Shown piece after piece: positions 1 to 12,593 of a stretch of DNA of 64,000 nt; positions within the stretch are counted from its first letter, which is position 1, and every line of letters begins with the position of its first letter. Source of the stretch: Aplectana chamaeleonis (Eukaryota; Nematoda; Chromadorea; Rhabditida; Cosmocercidae); the NCBI GenBank assembly GCA_029168955.1, contig JAPDOI010000106.1, positions 767,001 to 831,000 on the forward strand, written 5' to 3'. A program made the position numbers and the translations under genes. The notes beneath the pieces were generated by a model, which had not been told where the DNA came from, ran no database searches, and saw only the letters and a program-made list of their open reading frames with translations.

Positions 1-248
1 GTGTATTTCCTTCTAAAATTCATGTCGACAACAAATCAGAACATGAAAGATATCTGGCATTTCTTAAGTTGAACATATTATTTTCCAATACTATCGTATA
101 GAGCTCAATGAAAGCGATTCAGAATTTACCTCAAAATTGAAATACTTTGAGGCCAGTTATGGCGATGCAGCGCTTTGTGAGCGCGGAAAACGCCGCAAAT
201 GGTTTTTCTGCAAAAAAAAATTGTGCGGTACTGTACGGGGAGACTTAA

Positions 249-721
249 AGGCATCGTTCGCGCTGGAAACCACTTTCCATTTTTTGGCTCAATCTCATGA
301 ATGAGGCCGAAAAATCACACCGGTAAACTTTGGCGCGTCAGAGACGTAGGGTTATGAGGTTGAAATGGGTTAAAGATGAGGATTCGCCACCAGTTCTCAC
401 CAGCCATCTAGCACTTATCATCCAAACTTGCACAGTAGAAGCTTTTTATTTTTTAGTGATTTTGGTAGAAGAAAGGCAAAATAAATTTTCTCACCTAAAA
501 AGTTTAAAGCGTGAAACCAGTTCAGACCCTCACAAAAACTTATTGGACTGGACACACCGAATTCGACGGAGGTGGAAGGTCAACTTTCCAAAAAGTTTTT
601 GAACGCGTTTATCCAAATCAGGAGTTTTTTGAGTTTTCTTTGCTATTATGGCTTACCTCAAGAGCTTGCCTACTCGAAAACATAGGAAAATAAGACACCG
701 TTTTCTGCGCGTACGATGCCT
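249..721. mobile_element. TTAA-flanked TIR element (MITE)
   Basis: The left end AGGCATCGTTCGCGC after TTAA (245-248) is mirrored by GCGCGTACGATGCC before TTAA (722-725). There is no transposase frame. TTAA target duplication is the piggyBac signature. The right TTAA is shared with the next element. Confidence 0.6.
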
Positions 722-725
722 TTAA

Positions 726-1204
726 AGGCACAGTCCAACCTCAGAATCGCTCTTCTGTTTTTCTGCTTATCTTGAAAACGGTCCTACACTGATTCCAATG
801 ATGTCTCTGGAATCCCACAAGACCCCCCCTAGGAGCAGAAGTTATGGCCCCTCAAAAATTTAGCTACAAAAGTATGGTGGACGAGTTGTCCGAGGCTTGT
901 AACTTTCCTCATTTGCAGCCGATGTATGCCAGCCGACCTGGGCAAAGAGAGAGGTTGAGAATGAAGGGAAGAACGGTGGAAGTGATCGAAAACCATCGCT
1001 TATCTCGCCACTGTTGAGCTCGAAAGATCGTAAAAGGGCGTGCCAAAGTGGCTTCCGGGTGTGCGCGCCCCAGGGTGGCCTCCTCCTATATTTCGCTTAT
1101 TCGAAGGAATTGAGAGCTCGCACTTGGAACGTGTTATATGGGGTGGCTCTACTTCACAACCATGTGGAAATCTCAGATTTCAGCCTTGAGCTTGGACTGT
1201 GCCT
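726..1204. mobile_element. TTAA-flanked TIR element, abutting the previous one
   Basis: The ends AGGCACAGTCCAA and TTGGACTGTGCCT lie between TTAA at 722-725 and 1205-1208. The left half is clearly related to 61500-61750 and the right half to 62550-62745, showing a shared, mosaic family. No coding capacity recognised. Confidence 0.65.
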
Positions 1205-1208
1205 TTAA

Positions 1209-2254
1209 GGCTGTTGAGCACAGCGAGGCACCGCCCTGCAATTTAAATAATCCTTAGATCCTAAAGCACGACCACAAGTACGCCGCGAAGCGGCGTGGGT
1301 GTGCACCTTGTACCATTATATTTCCTTAATTATCTCAACCACGTTTACAAGCGTGTACTCGGAGTTTTGGCCGAGTACTAGCCGCGAAAACAAAGCTGGC
1401 CGAGAAATAGCCGCCAAATAATGCTCGCCGGGAAATAGCCGCTAAATTGCCTGCTCCATCGCCTGCCATGTCCCGCGGGACTATAAAGGGTTTAACCGGA
1501 GCAGTTGGTGGACTCCTTGCGGGGTTACCGGCGTACATGTGTATTACTTGGCGAAGTTCAGATTGACGAAAAAGAACAGAGAACGAAGAAAATGAATAAA
1601 GATATAAACATGACAATAAATAGCATACAAAGAGGGCACGCAAATGGGATGATCACACGCCAAATTTCGGGAGTTTCAATCAAGGGCCTCCTCCTTTGTC
1701 TCTTTCTCTGCTGCTCAGCGCCATGCGTGCACTCTCTCCTGTGAGTGGCCGCAGAGACACGTCAGAGTCGTCAAATGTCGATACGTATGTTCCTTATTCA
1801 CGCCGTTACCGCAAGCTCACCGCGTCTTTATAGACTCTATAGTGTCCGTTGTTTGCTTTCCCCGTCTTATCTGTATCCTAGTAGGATTCCGACACCTAAT
1901 CAACCCCAGGTAATGCTTAGTGCGAGCTTAGAAAACCACGCAGTAACCATAGATGGGCGATGTATGCTTACGACGAGTTTTCAGCTCGCGGGAAGCTTAA
2001 AACCGTCGATTTTCGGTGGATTAGACGGGCTTAGCTTACTTTTGGCCCAAATAGACGCAGTGAGCTTGCCCAGAGAGTTCTGAGTTCTCCCCGCGGCGAG
2101 ATCTTGGCTGTCTGATGTCTCTCGCAGACTCGGGAGGAAGATTGCTGTTGGCAACTTTGGAGAGGCGTGAGATGGCGTGTAATTACTCCATCCTATAATG
2201 GTTTTGTCCTAAAGTTCCCCTCCCTCTGCAGCCAATCAACACAGGTCGTCGATG
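1209..2254. other. Intergenic, no gene recognised
   Basis: It contains a solo TIR related to the 13.6-kb and 37.8-kb elements (about 1305-1358) and, at 1365-1450, a run of GCCGAGAAATAGCC-like words shared with 11070-11290. The open frames here show no recognisable protein features. Confidence 0.4.
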
Positions 2255-2650
2255 GTAAGTACTGAACTTTTCAGAATTCGTACTCATGACACGTCATCGA
2301 ACAAAAATCAAGATTATCGATTTTCGAGCTTATTGCACAAAATGCCGCGAGGAGTGGTGATTGTTGATGGGTACGGGTCTCTTGACTTGGGAATTTTACT
2401 CATCAAACATTATCGATTAATACCAATCAATAATATCGACTTTTGCCTGTTACACAAACTGCCGCAATGAGTGTTGATTGCCGATGGCTCTAAGTCCCTT
2501 GTTTGGGAATTCTTCTCATCATGCACAACCGAATATTTATGATCAATAATATAGATTTTTCACCTGTTGCGCAAAGTTTGGCGGTGAGGGATATTTTCAT
2601 GGCTGTGGGTAATCAGTTTCAGATATTGTACTCATACGACAATATAGTCT
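2255..2650. repeat. Degenerate tandem repeat, period about 118 bp
   Basis: Three diverged copies, recognised by GCACAAAATGCCGCGAGGAG and variants starting near 2335, 2452 and 2570, each followed by GGGAATT and TCATCA words and then an AATATCGA tract. One open frame runs through two copies but looks repeat-derived. Confidence 0.55.
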
Positions 2651-2734
2651 GTTAGATGTTTCATCATTCCAAGATGGAAATCGTGGAGAAAAGTTGAAGT
2701 CAGAAAGGGAACCTTCGGAAAATATGTGAAGTTT

Positions 2735-3252
2735 CTGGAAATTTAGCTTCCTGGCAAAAGTAACGATTTGGCAGTGCCTCCTAAAAGCAAAAAAACTCTA
2801 AAATATCTTGAAATATTAAAAATGATTTGGCGTAAGTTAGTCTGGAGTAATAAAGAGCTAGGAAATGAAGTGAAATAACCGAAAATACGATTTGGTGTTC
2901 CATAATTTAACAAGCTTCTCCGTTAAACTTATCAAAACGAAATCAAGCGGAATGGAGCGTCGCGTTCACCTAGGTTGACCCATGCTGATTCCCTCATTAC
3001 AGCTTTCAAAATTGCTTAATCTTTCCGTTGCGCGCTTGATTTCATTTTGATAAGTTTAACGGAGAAGCTTGTCAAATTATGGACCACCAAATCGTATTTT
3101 CGGTTATTTCACTTCATTTCCTAGCTCTTTTATCACTCTAGACTAATTTACGCCAAATCATTTTTTTAATATTTCAAGATATTTTTAAAGCTTTTTTTGC
3201 TTTTTAGCGGCACTGCCAAATCGTTACTTTTGCCAGGAAGCTGAATTTCCAG
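2735..3252. mobile_element. 518-bp foldback element
   Basis: The left arm 2735-2949 and right arm 3033-3252 are near-perfect reverse complements around an 83-bp spacer. The outer ends read CTGGAAATTTAGCTTCCTGG and its complement with few changes. It has no open frame of note. It sits directly against a copy of the 5-kb element's arm. Confidence 0.85.
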
Positions 3253-3254
3253 AA

Positions 3255-3783
3255 TATCATAGCTGTACTCAAACCACTAAATAGGCAATTGGTAAGAGCC
3301 GTTGTGAATTTCGTAACCAGATTGAATTCCTAAGAAAAAAACCCATTAGGACTTCTAAAATGAGCTTTCATTGCCACAAATTCTATATAATCTCGAAGTT
3401 CATCTCATAAATTGGTCACAATATTATTGATTTACACTGGCTGATTTTTCAATAGCTTTCTTTCTCCTTTTGCTGAAACCCAGTCGAATTCCATCCGACC
3501 TCGTGCCATTTGCCCAGATTCCGCATGTTGAGCGCGATTACAAACCCGCCCGCGATACGGGACCAGGGAATGGCAGGTGGAGTGTCGGACCTCCCTCTCT
3601 GAAATCATACTATACAGAATCATTTCTGTAGTACGTATTTCGTGGTCCCAGCCAAAGGGCGATACCTGTCCACCGCGATGAACGGGAGGAGGGCGAGTCG
3701 CGAGCGGGAAGAACGCTTTCTAGCGTTGAGGACCGTGACTGGGCAAATTTGTTCGGTCAGCGACTCGCTCATCTGAGCGGTAA
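3255..3783. repeat. Solo fragment of the 5-kb foldback arm
   Basis: The sequence matches about 5425-5945 in the same orientation, including the stretch from ATTGGTCACAATATTATTGA to the GACTCGCTCATCTGAGCGGT end. The minus-strand frame 3432-3623 is conserved with frames in both arms of the large element. Confidence 0.75.
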
Positions 3784-4638
3784 AAGAACCTAAAATGAAC
3801 TCAAAACCATTAGGCCGACCGTTCTGTTACAGTATATTCGCTCAAAGCTCTGATTATAGAACCCGGTGGTCAATTGATTGAAAGCGCTGAGATTCTTGCC
3901 TGACAAGAGAACTCCCTTGGGTCAAAGCGGCTTAACCGGATGAAATGTACTTTCGTCAAACGATTATCAAACAAAGAGTGCGGATATGCTCTTCGCAGGT
4001 GTCTAGAATCACTCTGAAAGTAGTCATTCGGCTATGGTCAGAGTGCTTGAAAAATTCCGAATTTGGATCGAACTTGTATGTTGGGGTTAATTAATGGGCT
4101 TAACCGGCTTTGGGGCCTGCTCGCCGAAAGTCTGAGGTTTATTGTAGGTTAAGGTACGCGCCATGTCACGTTGGAAGCGAAACCTACCTCTGTAATTCGA
4201 AAATCGACAAATGGATATCAAACTGGTATTCAGCACTTCAAACAACCCCCGCATAGAAGTTTTGAGCGAAATCCCCAGACCTCTGAGGTCAATTTATCAA
4301 ATTTTACAATTATCTATCGTAAGCTGTCAAAATTCGATAAATGGACCACAGAATCGTGTTAAACATTCCTAAAAAACCTCTAAAGAAACAGTTTGAGCCA
4401 CATCTATAGTGGCGTTCCGGGAATCGTCGAAAGTTGCGATTTGCCCTCGAATTTTCTCCTATGGGAAGCTTTGAACGAATTTAGTCGAAAAATTTTGGAA
4501 AATCGGCAAGTGAACCTCAGATTTGTGATCAGCACGCCAAATAAGTTTTCTGGGAGAATTTTAAGGTTAATCTGGAACATTTGCATTGAACGCTTTCAGT
4601 ACCCTCCAATTGATACGAGTAAACGCTCAGTCAACACT
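3784..4638. repeat. Dispersed low-copy repeat related to 14.6, 31.3 and 35.2 kb
   Basis: From about 4140 the sequence carries a recurring non-coding theme: short ACCTACC or TACCGTAA words, ATCGACAAATGGA, and TTCAGCACC followed by CCCC. The same series appears at 14560-15010, 31180-31650 and 35080-35640. No gene recognised. Confidence 0.45.
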
Positions 4639-4771
4639 ATTCATGTTCAGCGCCCAAATCAGTCCCCTGTACAAAGTTTGACATAGGTAAAAACGTTATT
4701 CCTCTGTTCAAAGCTGGAAAAAAATATGTCAAACTTTGCACAGGGGATTGATTTGGGCGCTGAACATGAAT
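4639..4771. repeat. Perfect-looking inverted repeat (hairpin)
   Basis: Arms 4639-4685 and 4725-4771 are almost exact reverse complements (47 bp; TTCATGTTCAGCGCCC at the outside, AAGTTTGACATA inside) around a 39-bp loop. This fits a short palindromic MITE. Confidence 0.85.
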
Positions 4772-5930
4772 ACGAGGTCTGTTTCTAGACTTTCAGAAGA
4801 TTTCTGCGCGTTTTGGAAGGTACATCAGGTACAGAAAACGACCGTCTTCAGCCCATAACTTCCTTGAGCCAGCAGCTCGGATTGGGGTGGTACGCAGTTT
4901 AACAATAGACGCCCAAGATATACTAACAATACAATTCCTCTCCGCAGATGCGCTCAACGCTGTATACACTTTCCTTTTAGAAAAAGGAACACTATCCCTC
5001 CAATGATCCAACTATTGCTGCCCCTAGGGGCGTTCAAAATTGCGTATGACACCCGTGTTTCAGGGGCCATCGCGGGCAATTGGGAAAAGTTTTCAACCAG
5101 CAATAAACGCACCTCGGCAGAGCCTCATTGGTCACGTTATCGCCTCTGCGCAAAGCTACCTGGGTGGTCTCGCTGTGAAGGGTCAATTAGAGCCGCCACG
5201 TATGCCGGGCGGGACTGTATGAGCGCTCAGCATAGGAAGGCGCTATCTCTGCAAAATGTGATTTTCCATTGGGCAACTGTAATGTAACCAGAAAAAAGCG
5301 AATAACCTAGGCAATCACTAATTAGTGATAACTCTGATCGTCAAAAATAGATGTCTTTTACCTGATTTCTGGAATCGGAAAATATGTGTATTTCTGGGTA
5401 GACGAAGGGTCCTGCAAAACATCAGAGCTCTACCCAAACCAGACGACAGACAACTGGAAGGAGCCGTTTTGAGTCCCGTAACCAGATTGAAATCTTAAGG
5501 AAAAAGCACACGAACTCCGAAGATGAGCTTCCATTGCCACGAATTCTATATAAACTCGAAGTGCATCTGATAAATTGGTCACAATATTATTGATTTACAC
5601 TGTCTGATTTTTCAATAGCTTTCTTTCTCCTTTTGCTGAAACCCAATCGAGTCTCATCCGACCTCGTGCCAGTCGGCGAGATTCCGCATGTTGAGCGCGA
5701 TTACAAACCCGCCCGCGATACGGGACCAGGGAATGGCAGGTGGAGTGTCGGACCTCCTCGGTGAAATCATACTATACAGAATCATTTCTGTAGTACGTAT
5801 TTCGTGGTCCCAGCCAAAGGGCGATACCTGTCCACCGCGATGAACGGGAGGAGGGCGAGTCGCGAGCGGGAAGAACGCTTTCTAGCGTTGAGGACCGTGA
5901 CTGGGCAAATTTGGCCGGTCAGCGACTCGC

Positions 5931-6152
5931 TCATCTGAGCGGTAAAGGAAATGTAGAACAATAGAAAAAAATATTGGGTGGGGAATGCTGTAATGGTGAT
6001 ACAGCCCAATTAAAATCGGCTAGGTTGAAGAGCATGTGGTCGAACGCCACGCATAGCAACAGTTTACTCATTGTTTTGGGCTCAAAAGGTGACCCGTCAC
6101 GATGCATTCTGCTGGAGCACCATGTCTGCTCCTGGCTATAATTACCTATCAA
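5931..6152 (-). pseudogene. Possible mariner-like transposase fragment, left arm copy
   Basis: The frame begins MIGNYSQEQTWCSSRMHRDG and continues PKTMSKLLLCVAFD. The KLLLCV-x-x-D pattern after a tryptophan recalls the second-Asp region of mariner-type transposases, but similarity is short and unverified. The same peptide occurs in the right arm with few substitutions. It is truncated and not a functional gene. Confidence 0.35.
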
Positions 6153-8785
6153 AATGGTTAGTTATTGTTTCAGAAGCAGGTCACAGGTCGATTTCGGACA
6201 ACTATACAGGAACGGCCATTATATGTCGAATGTCATAACTAAAATTAAGACCTTATGAAGTTCATATGAATATGAGTGTATATAAGTTTGAACAGCCAAA
6301 TCTACATATATCACACGAAACGACTGTTAGACCCTGCCTTTAGAAAACTATCAACATCTAAGCCAGCCATATCGATATTTAGTGATTATTTTTTGGGAAC
6401 CTCTTGAAATTGCAACTTCGGTCCCTCCCGCCTTGCCGAACCATTTTCTACTGCCGAACTTCAGGGTACCACATTATGCGCGATTCTCTATTCAACAGTC
6501 TCCGCTTCATCAATTACCTATACTTGTTTTCAAAAATTATATTTTTGTACTTTAATGAGAAAGAAGATCTACAAAAATAAACAAATAATTTATACACTCA
6601 AGCCTATTTCCGTGAACTTCAGCAATTAGGGGAATGAGAAGAGCCAGTCTGAGCTTCGTGATCAGGTTGGAATCAGAACAGCAGGCCCCTCTAGCACTCA
6701 AAAACAGCGCGCGCGCAGAAATCGTGTTCATTTTTCTCACAATTTTGCGCAGATAGGTCTACCAGGTTATGATATATTGCAAAGAGGCCACCCAAAACAC
6801 TCAAATTTCTGAAAAAAACTCGTTCGAAAATCCAGGAGCATTCAACCTCCTTTTTTCGACGTCTGTCCGGTGTGTCTTGTGCAATACACAAATGTCGGGA
6901 ATTTGAACGTCTGAATTGGTTTAGCCCCTTGACTTTTTGGGTTCTATAATCCGGCATGAAACTAGTTAGGAGGTGCCACTCGAGAAAAAGGAATGCCTCA
7001 TTCATGAAATTGAAAATTTGTGCTAATATCGTATGCCTGATAGCCTTTTCAGCCATTGTTTCCGTGGAGACTCCATGGAAATACTTCGGTTTTTGAAAGC
7101 GGTGTCATTCATTCTCCAACTGAATCCTGACTGCCCCCCCCTAACTAGTTTCATACCTACAATTCTTCTAGCCGTTCTGCTGTCAAAAATTCTTTAAAAA
7201 AAAAAGAAGCTTTCAATGCACACGTCTGAACTTGAGGATCGCTCAGATTAAAGAATCTAGAAACTTGGATTTCCGCAGCCTGTCGTGGCGCATCTGTTCC
7301 TCGTGCTAGATGATCGACCAGGAAAACGTCTTTTCAAACCGCGGAGCAGTTTTCACGAGTCAATAGCATTTTTCGGATAAAATCGGATAATTTTTGGATA
7401 AAATCGGATAAAATTGCACTAGGCCACGCCCATTTTCCGTACCGCCTTCTATTTAGTGCATCACCCAAAATTTCCCTCCTCCCTCCGAAATCGGAAGAGT
7501 CTTTGCGGCGCCGGAAATGGGCGTGGTCAAGTGAGATGACCAAGTGGCTAGTTATCCAGTGTAGAAGTTTTTGTATAGTCGCTTTGCATACTGTTTACTT
7601 GCTAGTTGTCTTGAAAAATCTGTGTATAGATAGTACTGTGCCTCCCAACGACGATAGAGTAGTTGAAGATTTGTTTTCATATTTTTATTAATATGCATAT
7701 ATGAAGATTGAAGTTTGTATGTGAACATGCTGCGAATGCAATGAATTACTACATACTGTTTGCTCAATTATGGATGTGTTCAAAGGCTTCCCTTGAGTGT
7801 CTGGTTTATTTTTCACCGTTTCGCCTCAAATTTATTCCGAAAATATCCGAAATTATCTGAGATTATCCGACCGGATATTCGTATCCGAATCAATGGAAAA
7901 TGGCATTATCTGAATCGATCCATTATCCGAAAAATTATCTCCGGATAACAAGTATAGTCCACACTGCGCCCATGTCATAAAACTTTCAACATTTCTTGAA
8001 GTTTTGAGTTCTGAGGTCTTTCTTGGACACGAGTAGGTTTTTTATAATGTAACCTACTAACGTTCACAGTGGTTGAGTATTTGAGCTTTCTTAGTTATTT
8101 TACCAGCAACTCCAGAAATGAGATTTTTCGAATTCTGGAGTTCTGTGGTCGGACAGAAATTATTCCGAACTTCACTGAGGGGCATTTGAACGATGTTCAT
8201 CACGAACCCAAGGTAAATGGTAGAAAATTGTAGAAAAGCTTAGATACGCTCGGCAGGTATTTCGAATTTTTGCCAAATTCCCAATTGGGAGTCTTCTCAT
8301 TTCCCTCATTGCTGAAGTTCATGGAAAGAGACTTGGATGTATAAATTATTTGTTTATTTTTGTAAATCTTCATTCTCATTAAATTGCAAAAATAGAATTT
8401 CTGAAAAAATAGGTTATTGAAGAAGAGGATACTGCCGAATAGAAACCTGCGCATTATATGTGTGTAACCTTGAAGTTCGGCAGTAGAAAATGGTTCGGCA
8501 AGGCAGGAGAGACCGAAGTTGCAATGTCAAAAGGTTCCCAAAGAATAATCACTGAATATTGATATGGCTTAGCTGTTGATAGTGTTCTAAAGGCAAGGTC
8601 TAATGGTCGTTTCGTGTGATATATGTAGATTTGGCTGTTCAAACTTGTATACACTCATATTCGTATGAACTTCATAATTAGGGTCTTAATTTTAGTTATC
8701 ACATTCGACATATAATGGCCGTTCCTGTACACATAGTTGTCCGAAATCGACCTGTGACCTGCTTCTGAAACAATAACTAACCATT

Positions 8786-9157
8786 TTGATAGGTAATTAT
8801 GGCCAGGAGCAGACATGGTGCTCCAGCAGAATGCATCGTGACGGGTCACCTTTTGAGCCTAAAACAATGAGTAAACTGTTGCTATGCGTGGCGTTCGACA
8901 ACATGCTCTTCAACCTAGCCGATTTTAATTGGGCTGTATCACCATTACAACAATCCCCACCCAATAATTTTTTTCTATTGTTCTACATTTCCTTTACCGC
9001 TCAAATGAGCGAGTCGCTTACCGGACAAAACTGCCCAGGCACGGTCCTCAACGCTAGAAAGCGTTCTTCCCTCTCGCAACTCGCCCTCCTCCCGTTCATC
9101 GCGGTGGACAGGTATCGCCCTTTGGTTGGGACCACGAAATACATACTACAGAAATGA
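8786..9157 (+). pseudogene. Possible mariner-like transposase fragment, right arm copy
   Basis: A 123-codon frame matching the left-arm peptide (QEQTWCSSRMHRDGSPFEP, then KLLLCVAFDNMLFNLADFNW). It stays open into the shared block ending GTTKYILQK. Conservation of the frame in two diverged copies suggests descent from a coding transposon, but no complete catalytic domain is visible. Confidence 0.35.
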
Positions 9158-9168
9158 TTCTGTATAGA

Positions 9169-9280
9169 TAGGTCGGTGGCCTGTGTCCTCAAGAAAAAAA
9201 CGTTTAAATTCAAACCTCCTTTCTCAGAGGTTGTTCTTGAGGTTTACACGTTTTTCTTGAGGAAACAGGCCGCAGATCTA
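9169..9280. mobile_element. Small MITE inserted in the right arm of the foldback
   Basis: The ends TAGGTCGGTGGCCTG and CAGGCCGCAGATCTA, then CCTCAAGAAAAAAACG and its complement, form terminal inverted repeats. The block is absent from the left arm. A related element is at 38708-38926. Confidence 0.6.
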
Positions 9281-10195
9281 ACCATATAGTACGACTTTAC
9301 CTGAGGCGGCATTAAGAATCACGGTAGCGCGCGCTATCACTGATTTCGTGCTGCTATGCACGTCGGTGCCTCATTCTTCACACACACCCTCCTCCGCTTA
9401 GCGCGTTTGCGCTTGTTCTGGCGCGCGCCACCTCGATACTTAATGGTGAGACACTTTACCTGCCTTACACTGGCCTCGTATCGCAGGCGGGTTTGTAATC
9501 GCGTTCAACATTCGGAATCTTGGCGAATGGCACGAGGTCGAATAAAACTCGATTGGGGTTTAACAAAAGGAGAAAAAATGTATTGAAAAGTCTGTCGGTG
9601 CTACTAAAGGCCGGCGGTGTTCTACTCAATGATATTTTGACCTATTTAGGAGATAACCTTGGAGATTATATAGGATTCGTGGCATTGAAAGCTCATTTCA
9701 GGAGTTTAAGTGGATTTTTTTCTTCAAGATTTTAATCTGGTTACGTAACTCAAAGCGGCTCTCCACAATTGTCTGTTTAGCAGTTTGAGTAGAGCTATGT
9801 TTTGCAGGACCCTTCGTCTACCCAAAAATACACATCTTTTCCGATTCCAGGAACTAGAGAGGACACATCTCATTTCGAAGTTCAAAGTCACCACTAATTA
9901 ATGATTGCTTAGGTAGTTCGGTTTTTCTGGTTAGATTGGCTCAATGGAAATATCATATTTTGCAGAGATAGCTCCTTCCTATGCTGAGCGCTCATACAGT
10001 CCCGCCCGGCATACGTGGCGGCTCTAATTGACCCTTCACAGCGGGACCTCACAGGTAGCTTTGCGCAGAGGCGATAACGTGACCAATGAGGCTCTGCCGA
10101 GGTGCGTTTATTGCTGGTTGAAAACTTTTCCCAATTGCCCGCGATGGCTCCTGAAACACGGGTGTCATACGCAATTTTGAACGCCCCTAGGGGCA

Positions 10196-12593
10196 GAAGT
10201 AATGAAATCTTAGGGGTTGTAAGGCCACGTTTTTACAAGGGAAGTGTATAGAGCGTAAATGCATCTGTGAAACCTATTTGTATTGTCAGTGCCTTGGGCC
10301 TCTTTAGTGAAACTGTGTACTACCCGCGCCGAGCCGCTGGCTCTAAGATGTTCTAGGCTCACGACGGTCATGTTCTGTACCTATCACACCTCCCAAAACA
10401 GCTTAGAAATCTTTAAAAATCTCGAAACTCACCTAATAAAATTCGATTGGAAGTTCTGAAGGTCACTTATTTGCCACCGTCGAGAAACTAGTGTTTTAGC
10501 ACGTTAGCACCAAATTCCCTATTGTGACACATTGGTGCAGCATTGTTTGCACAGCATTTATCTGCGAGTAAAACTCGACAAACGTGTCACAAACATGCGA
10601 GAAACAGTTAACGTGTTGAAATTCCAGTAATTCATCGCGGTGGCGAAAAACTAACCTTCAAAGCTTATAATGTACTCAGCGTAATCGTCCGAAACACCCC
10701 CCGTGGGCAAAGTTTGGAACTTGATCACGAATCCTAAGTTCATTTGTCCACAATCCAAAGTTTCAGCTTAATTCGTTCGAAGCCTTACATCGGGGAAAAA
10801 TTTTGAGGGCAAAACGCGGCTTTCGACAATTTACGGAATGCAACGATACATGTAGCTCAAAATTTTCTTTGGCATTGTTTTGTTCTGAACACAAAGCTGT
10901 GGTCCGTTCATCGACTTTTGACAGATTGCGGTGGATAAGCAGTAGTCTTGACTCAGAATTTTTCTGCAAGGTTATCCTTTTGTGCTAGATGACCGACCTT
11001 TTCAGACCCGTGAACTGCTGCTCCACCGAGATATGAGACAACGACGCAATTGTTCCTGCTACTATGAATACTCCGAGTTTCGGTCGAGAAATAGCGTACA
11101 ATTGCCACGAGACGCCTGGTTTTCGCGTTTTAGCCGACAAATAGACGGAAAATGGCTGGTTACTGACAAATAACAGAGAAGTAGCAGCTAAATAATGCTC
11201 GCTGCTGAATACCGGCCGAATAATTCTCCCCGCGAAATAGCCGAGGAACAGCCCAGCAGCAGCCGATACGGAGCCTGTTAGGCTACTTCTCGGCCAAAAC
11301 TCTTGGGGCAAGTGTGGAACCGTCCTCACTGACCTGTGCGGAACGTTTGGAATCAAATTTTCACTCAGAAATTTATCTCGTTGCGGATCGCCTAATGTAT
11401 TCAATCAAACCAAAAACTGTTTTACTTCAGGCACATCACAAACGAACATTTTAAAGTAAGAATTCGCCTTCACGTGAACAGACTTGAGGAACACAAATAA
11501 TACATCACTTCAAAACAAATCTAAGTACATACATACATTATCATCACAGATAACTTTTTAACAGCAAGAAAGGCTGAACACCCGAAGAGATTACGGCATA
11601 CTCGCAGATACACACACTCTGAGCTGAAAATTGGGAAGCGCGCCAGGCACTCCCATCAGGTTTGACACCGTGGACACGATGGATTCTGTACAACACGTAC
11701 AACAGTCAGTCTGCCGTCAGGAATTTGTTTAAGCGAGGCTAGCTGGAGGTGAAGCGGGCGCCCGCGCTGCGCATCAGTCTATGGTAAATCGATTTTCTGG
11801 GTCTCGCCGACGACTTTTCAGATTTATTTTTTTTTATTTACTTCAACTGCCTAGCGGTGTGAAAACTGCACGAATCAATTCAAACAGTGGAACAAACCCG
11901 TCGGCGCGAATAGGAAGATGCACCCTGAACTCGCACCCTGGCACTAGCTTCACCTTGGTCCGAATGAGACTGTCCGCGCACGCGGCCGGGGTGCATGTCA
12001 AGCGGCCGTCGCTTAGGCATTTTTTCGGACAAATTTTTTCCGGACAGCTGACCGGGATATCATTCACTACTCATCTAGTATTCATGCTGTTGGACCTACA
12101 AGACCAAAAAATGCCTTTGCGAGGACCGCCGGACACGCACGCCGACCGCGTGGATAGACAGCCGCATTCTGACGGACTTTAGCTCCGCGTGGACTCCTTT
12201 CTTTGGACAGGGTGCATGTTTGCGAAGCCTAGATCATGACCACTCCTTTTCAAACTCAGTAAATTTTAATGTAAATCACCCTCCCCCCTAAATGAAATTC
12301 CCTGTATGAACCTGTTAATGCCACTTTTCCAATTTTTCACCACTCAAAGTGCATGAACCGGTAAACATTTAGCGAGTCTGCCAGCACGGATCAATCACTA
12401 GACTAGTTTTAACTAAATCAATCAACACGTACAACTGAACAACGGTAAAATAACACCGTTTCTGCGCTCAAGTATAGAAATCCACTTAATAGTCATATAT
12501 TCCCTTTAAACATGTGATATAATTGTGGGAGACCTGAGGAGACGATGGAGGCAATATTTCGCGAGAAAATACGTACATACAAACAATTAATGC
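10196..12593. other. Intergenic between foldback and bre-4, no gene recognised
   Basis: This is the 3' flank of bre-4. Near 11070-11290 are GCCGAGAAATAGCC-like words shared with 1365-1450, on which a minus-strand 139-codon frame depends. A 133-codon plus frame at 11781-12182 has no recognisable features. No polyadenylation signal could be assigned with confidence. Confidence 0.4.

Larger units (their letters stand above)
5018..10195. mobile_element. Giant 5.2-kb foldback element
   Basis: The outer ends CCCCTAGGGGCGTTC and the complementary GAACGCCCCTAGGGG begin two very long inverted arms, left about 5018-6647 and right about 8282-10195. The arms match through many blocks, for example 5021-5250 with 9985-10196 and 5930-6480 with 8470-9000. 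The spacer 6650-8280 is single-copy and rich in CGGATAA words. The right arm is longer because about 280 bp were inserted at 9169-9450, including a small MITE. Both arms keep open frames that read outward from the centre. It resembles a large foldback or a composite of two inverted copies of one transposon. No flanking duplication was identified. Confidence 0.8.

Noticed and set aside
10985..11404. 139-codon minus-strand frame as a membrane protein gene
   Set aside because: Much of it overlaps the dispersed GCCGAGAAATAGCC-type repeat also found near 1.4 kb; no splice or homology support.
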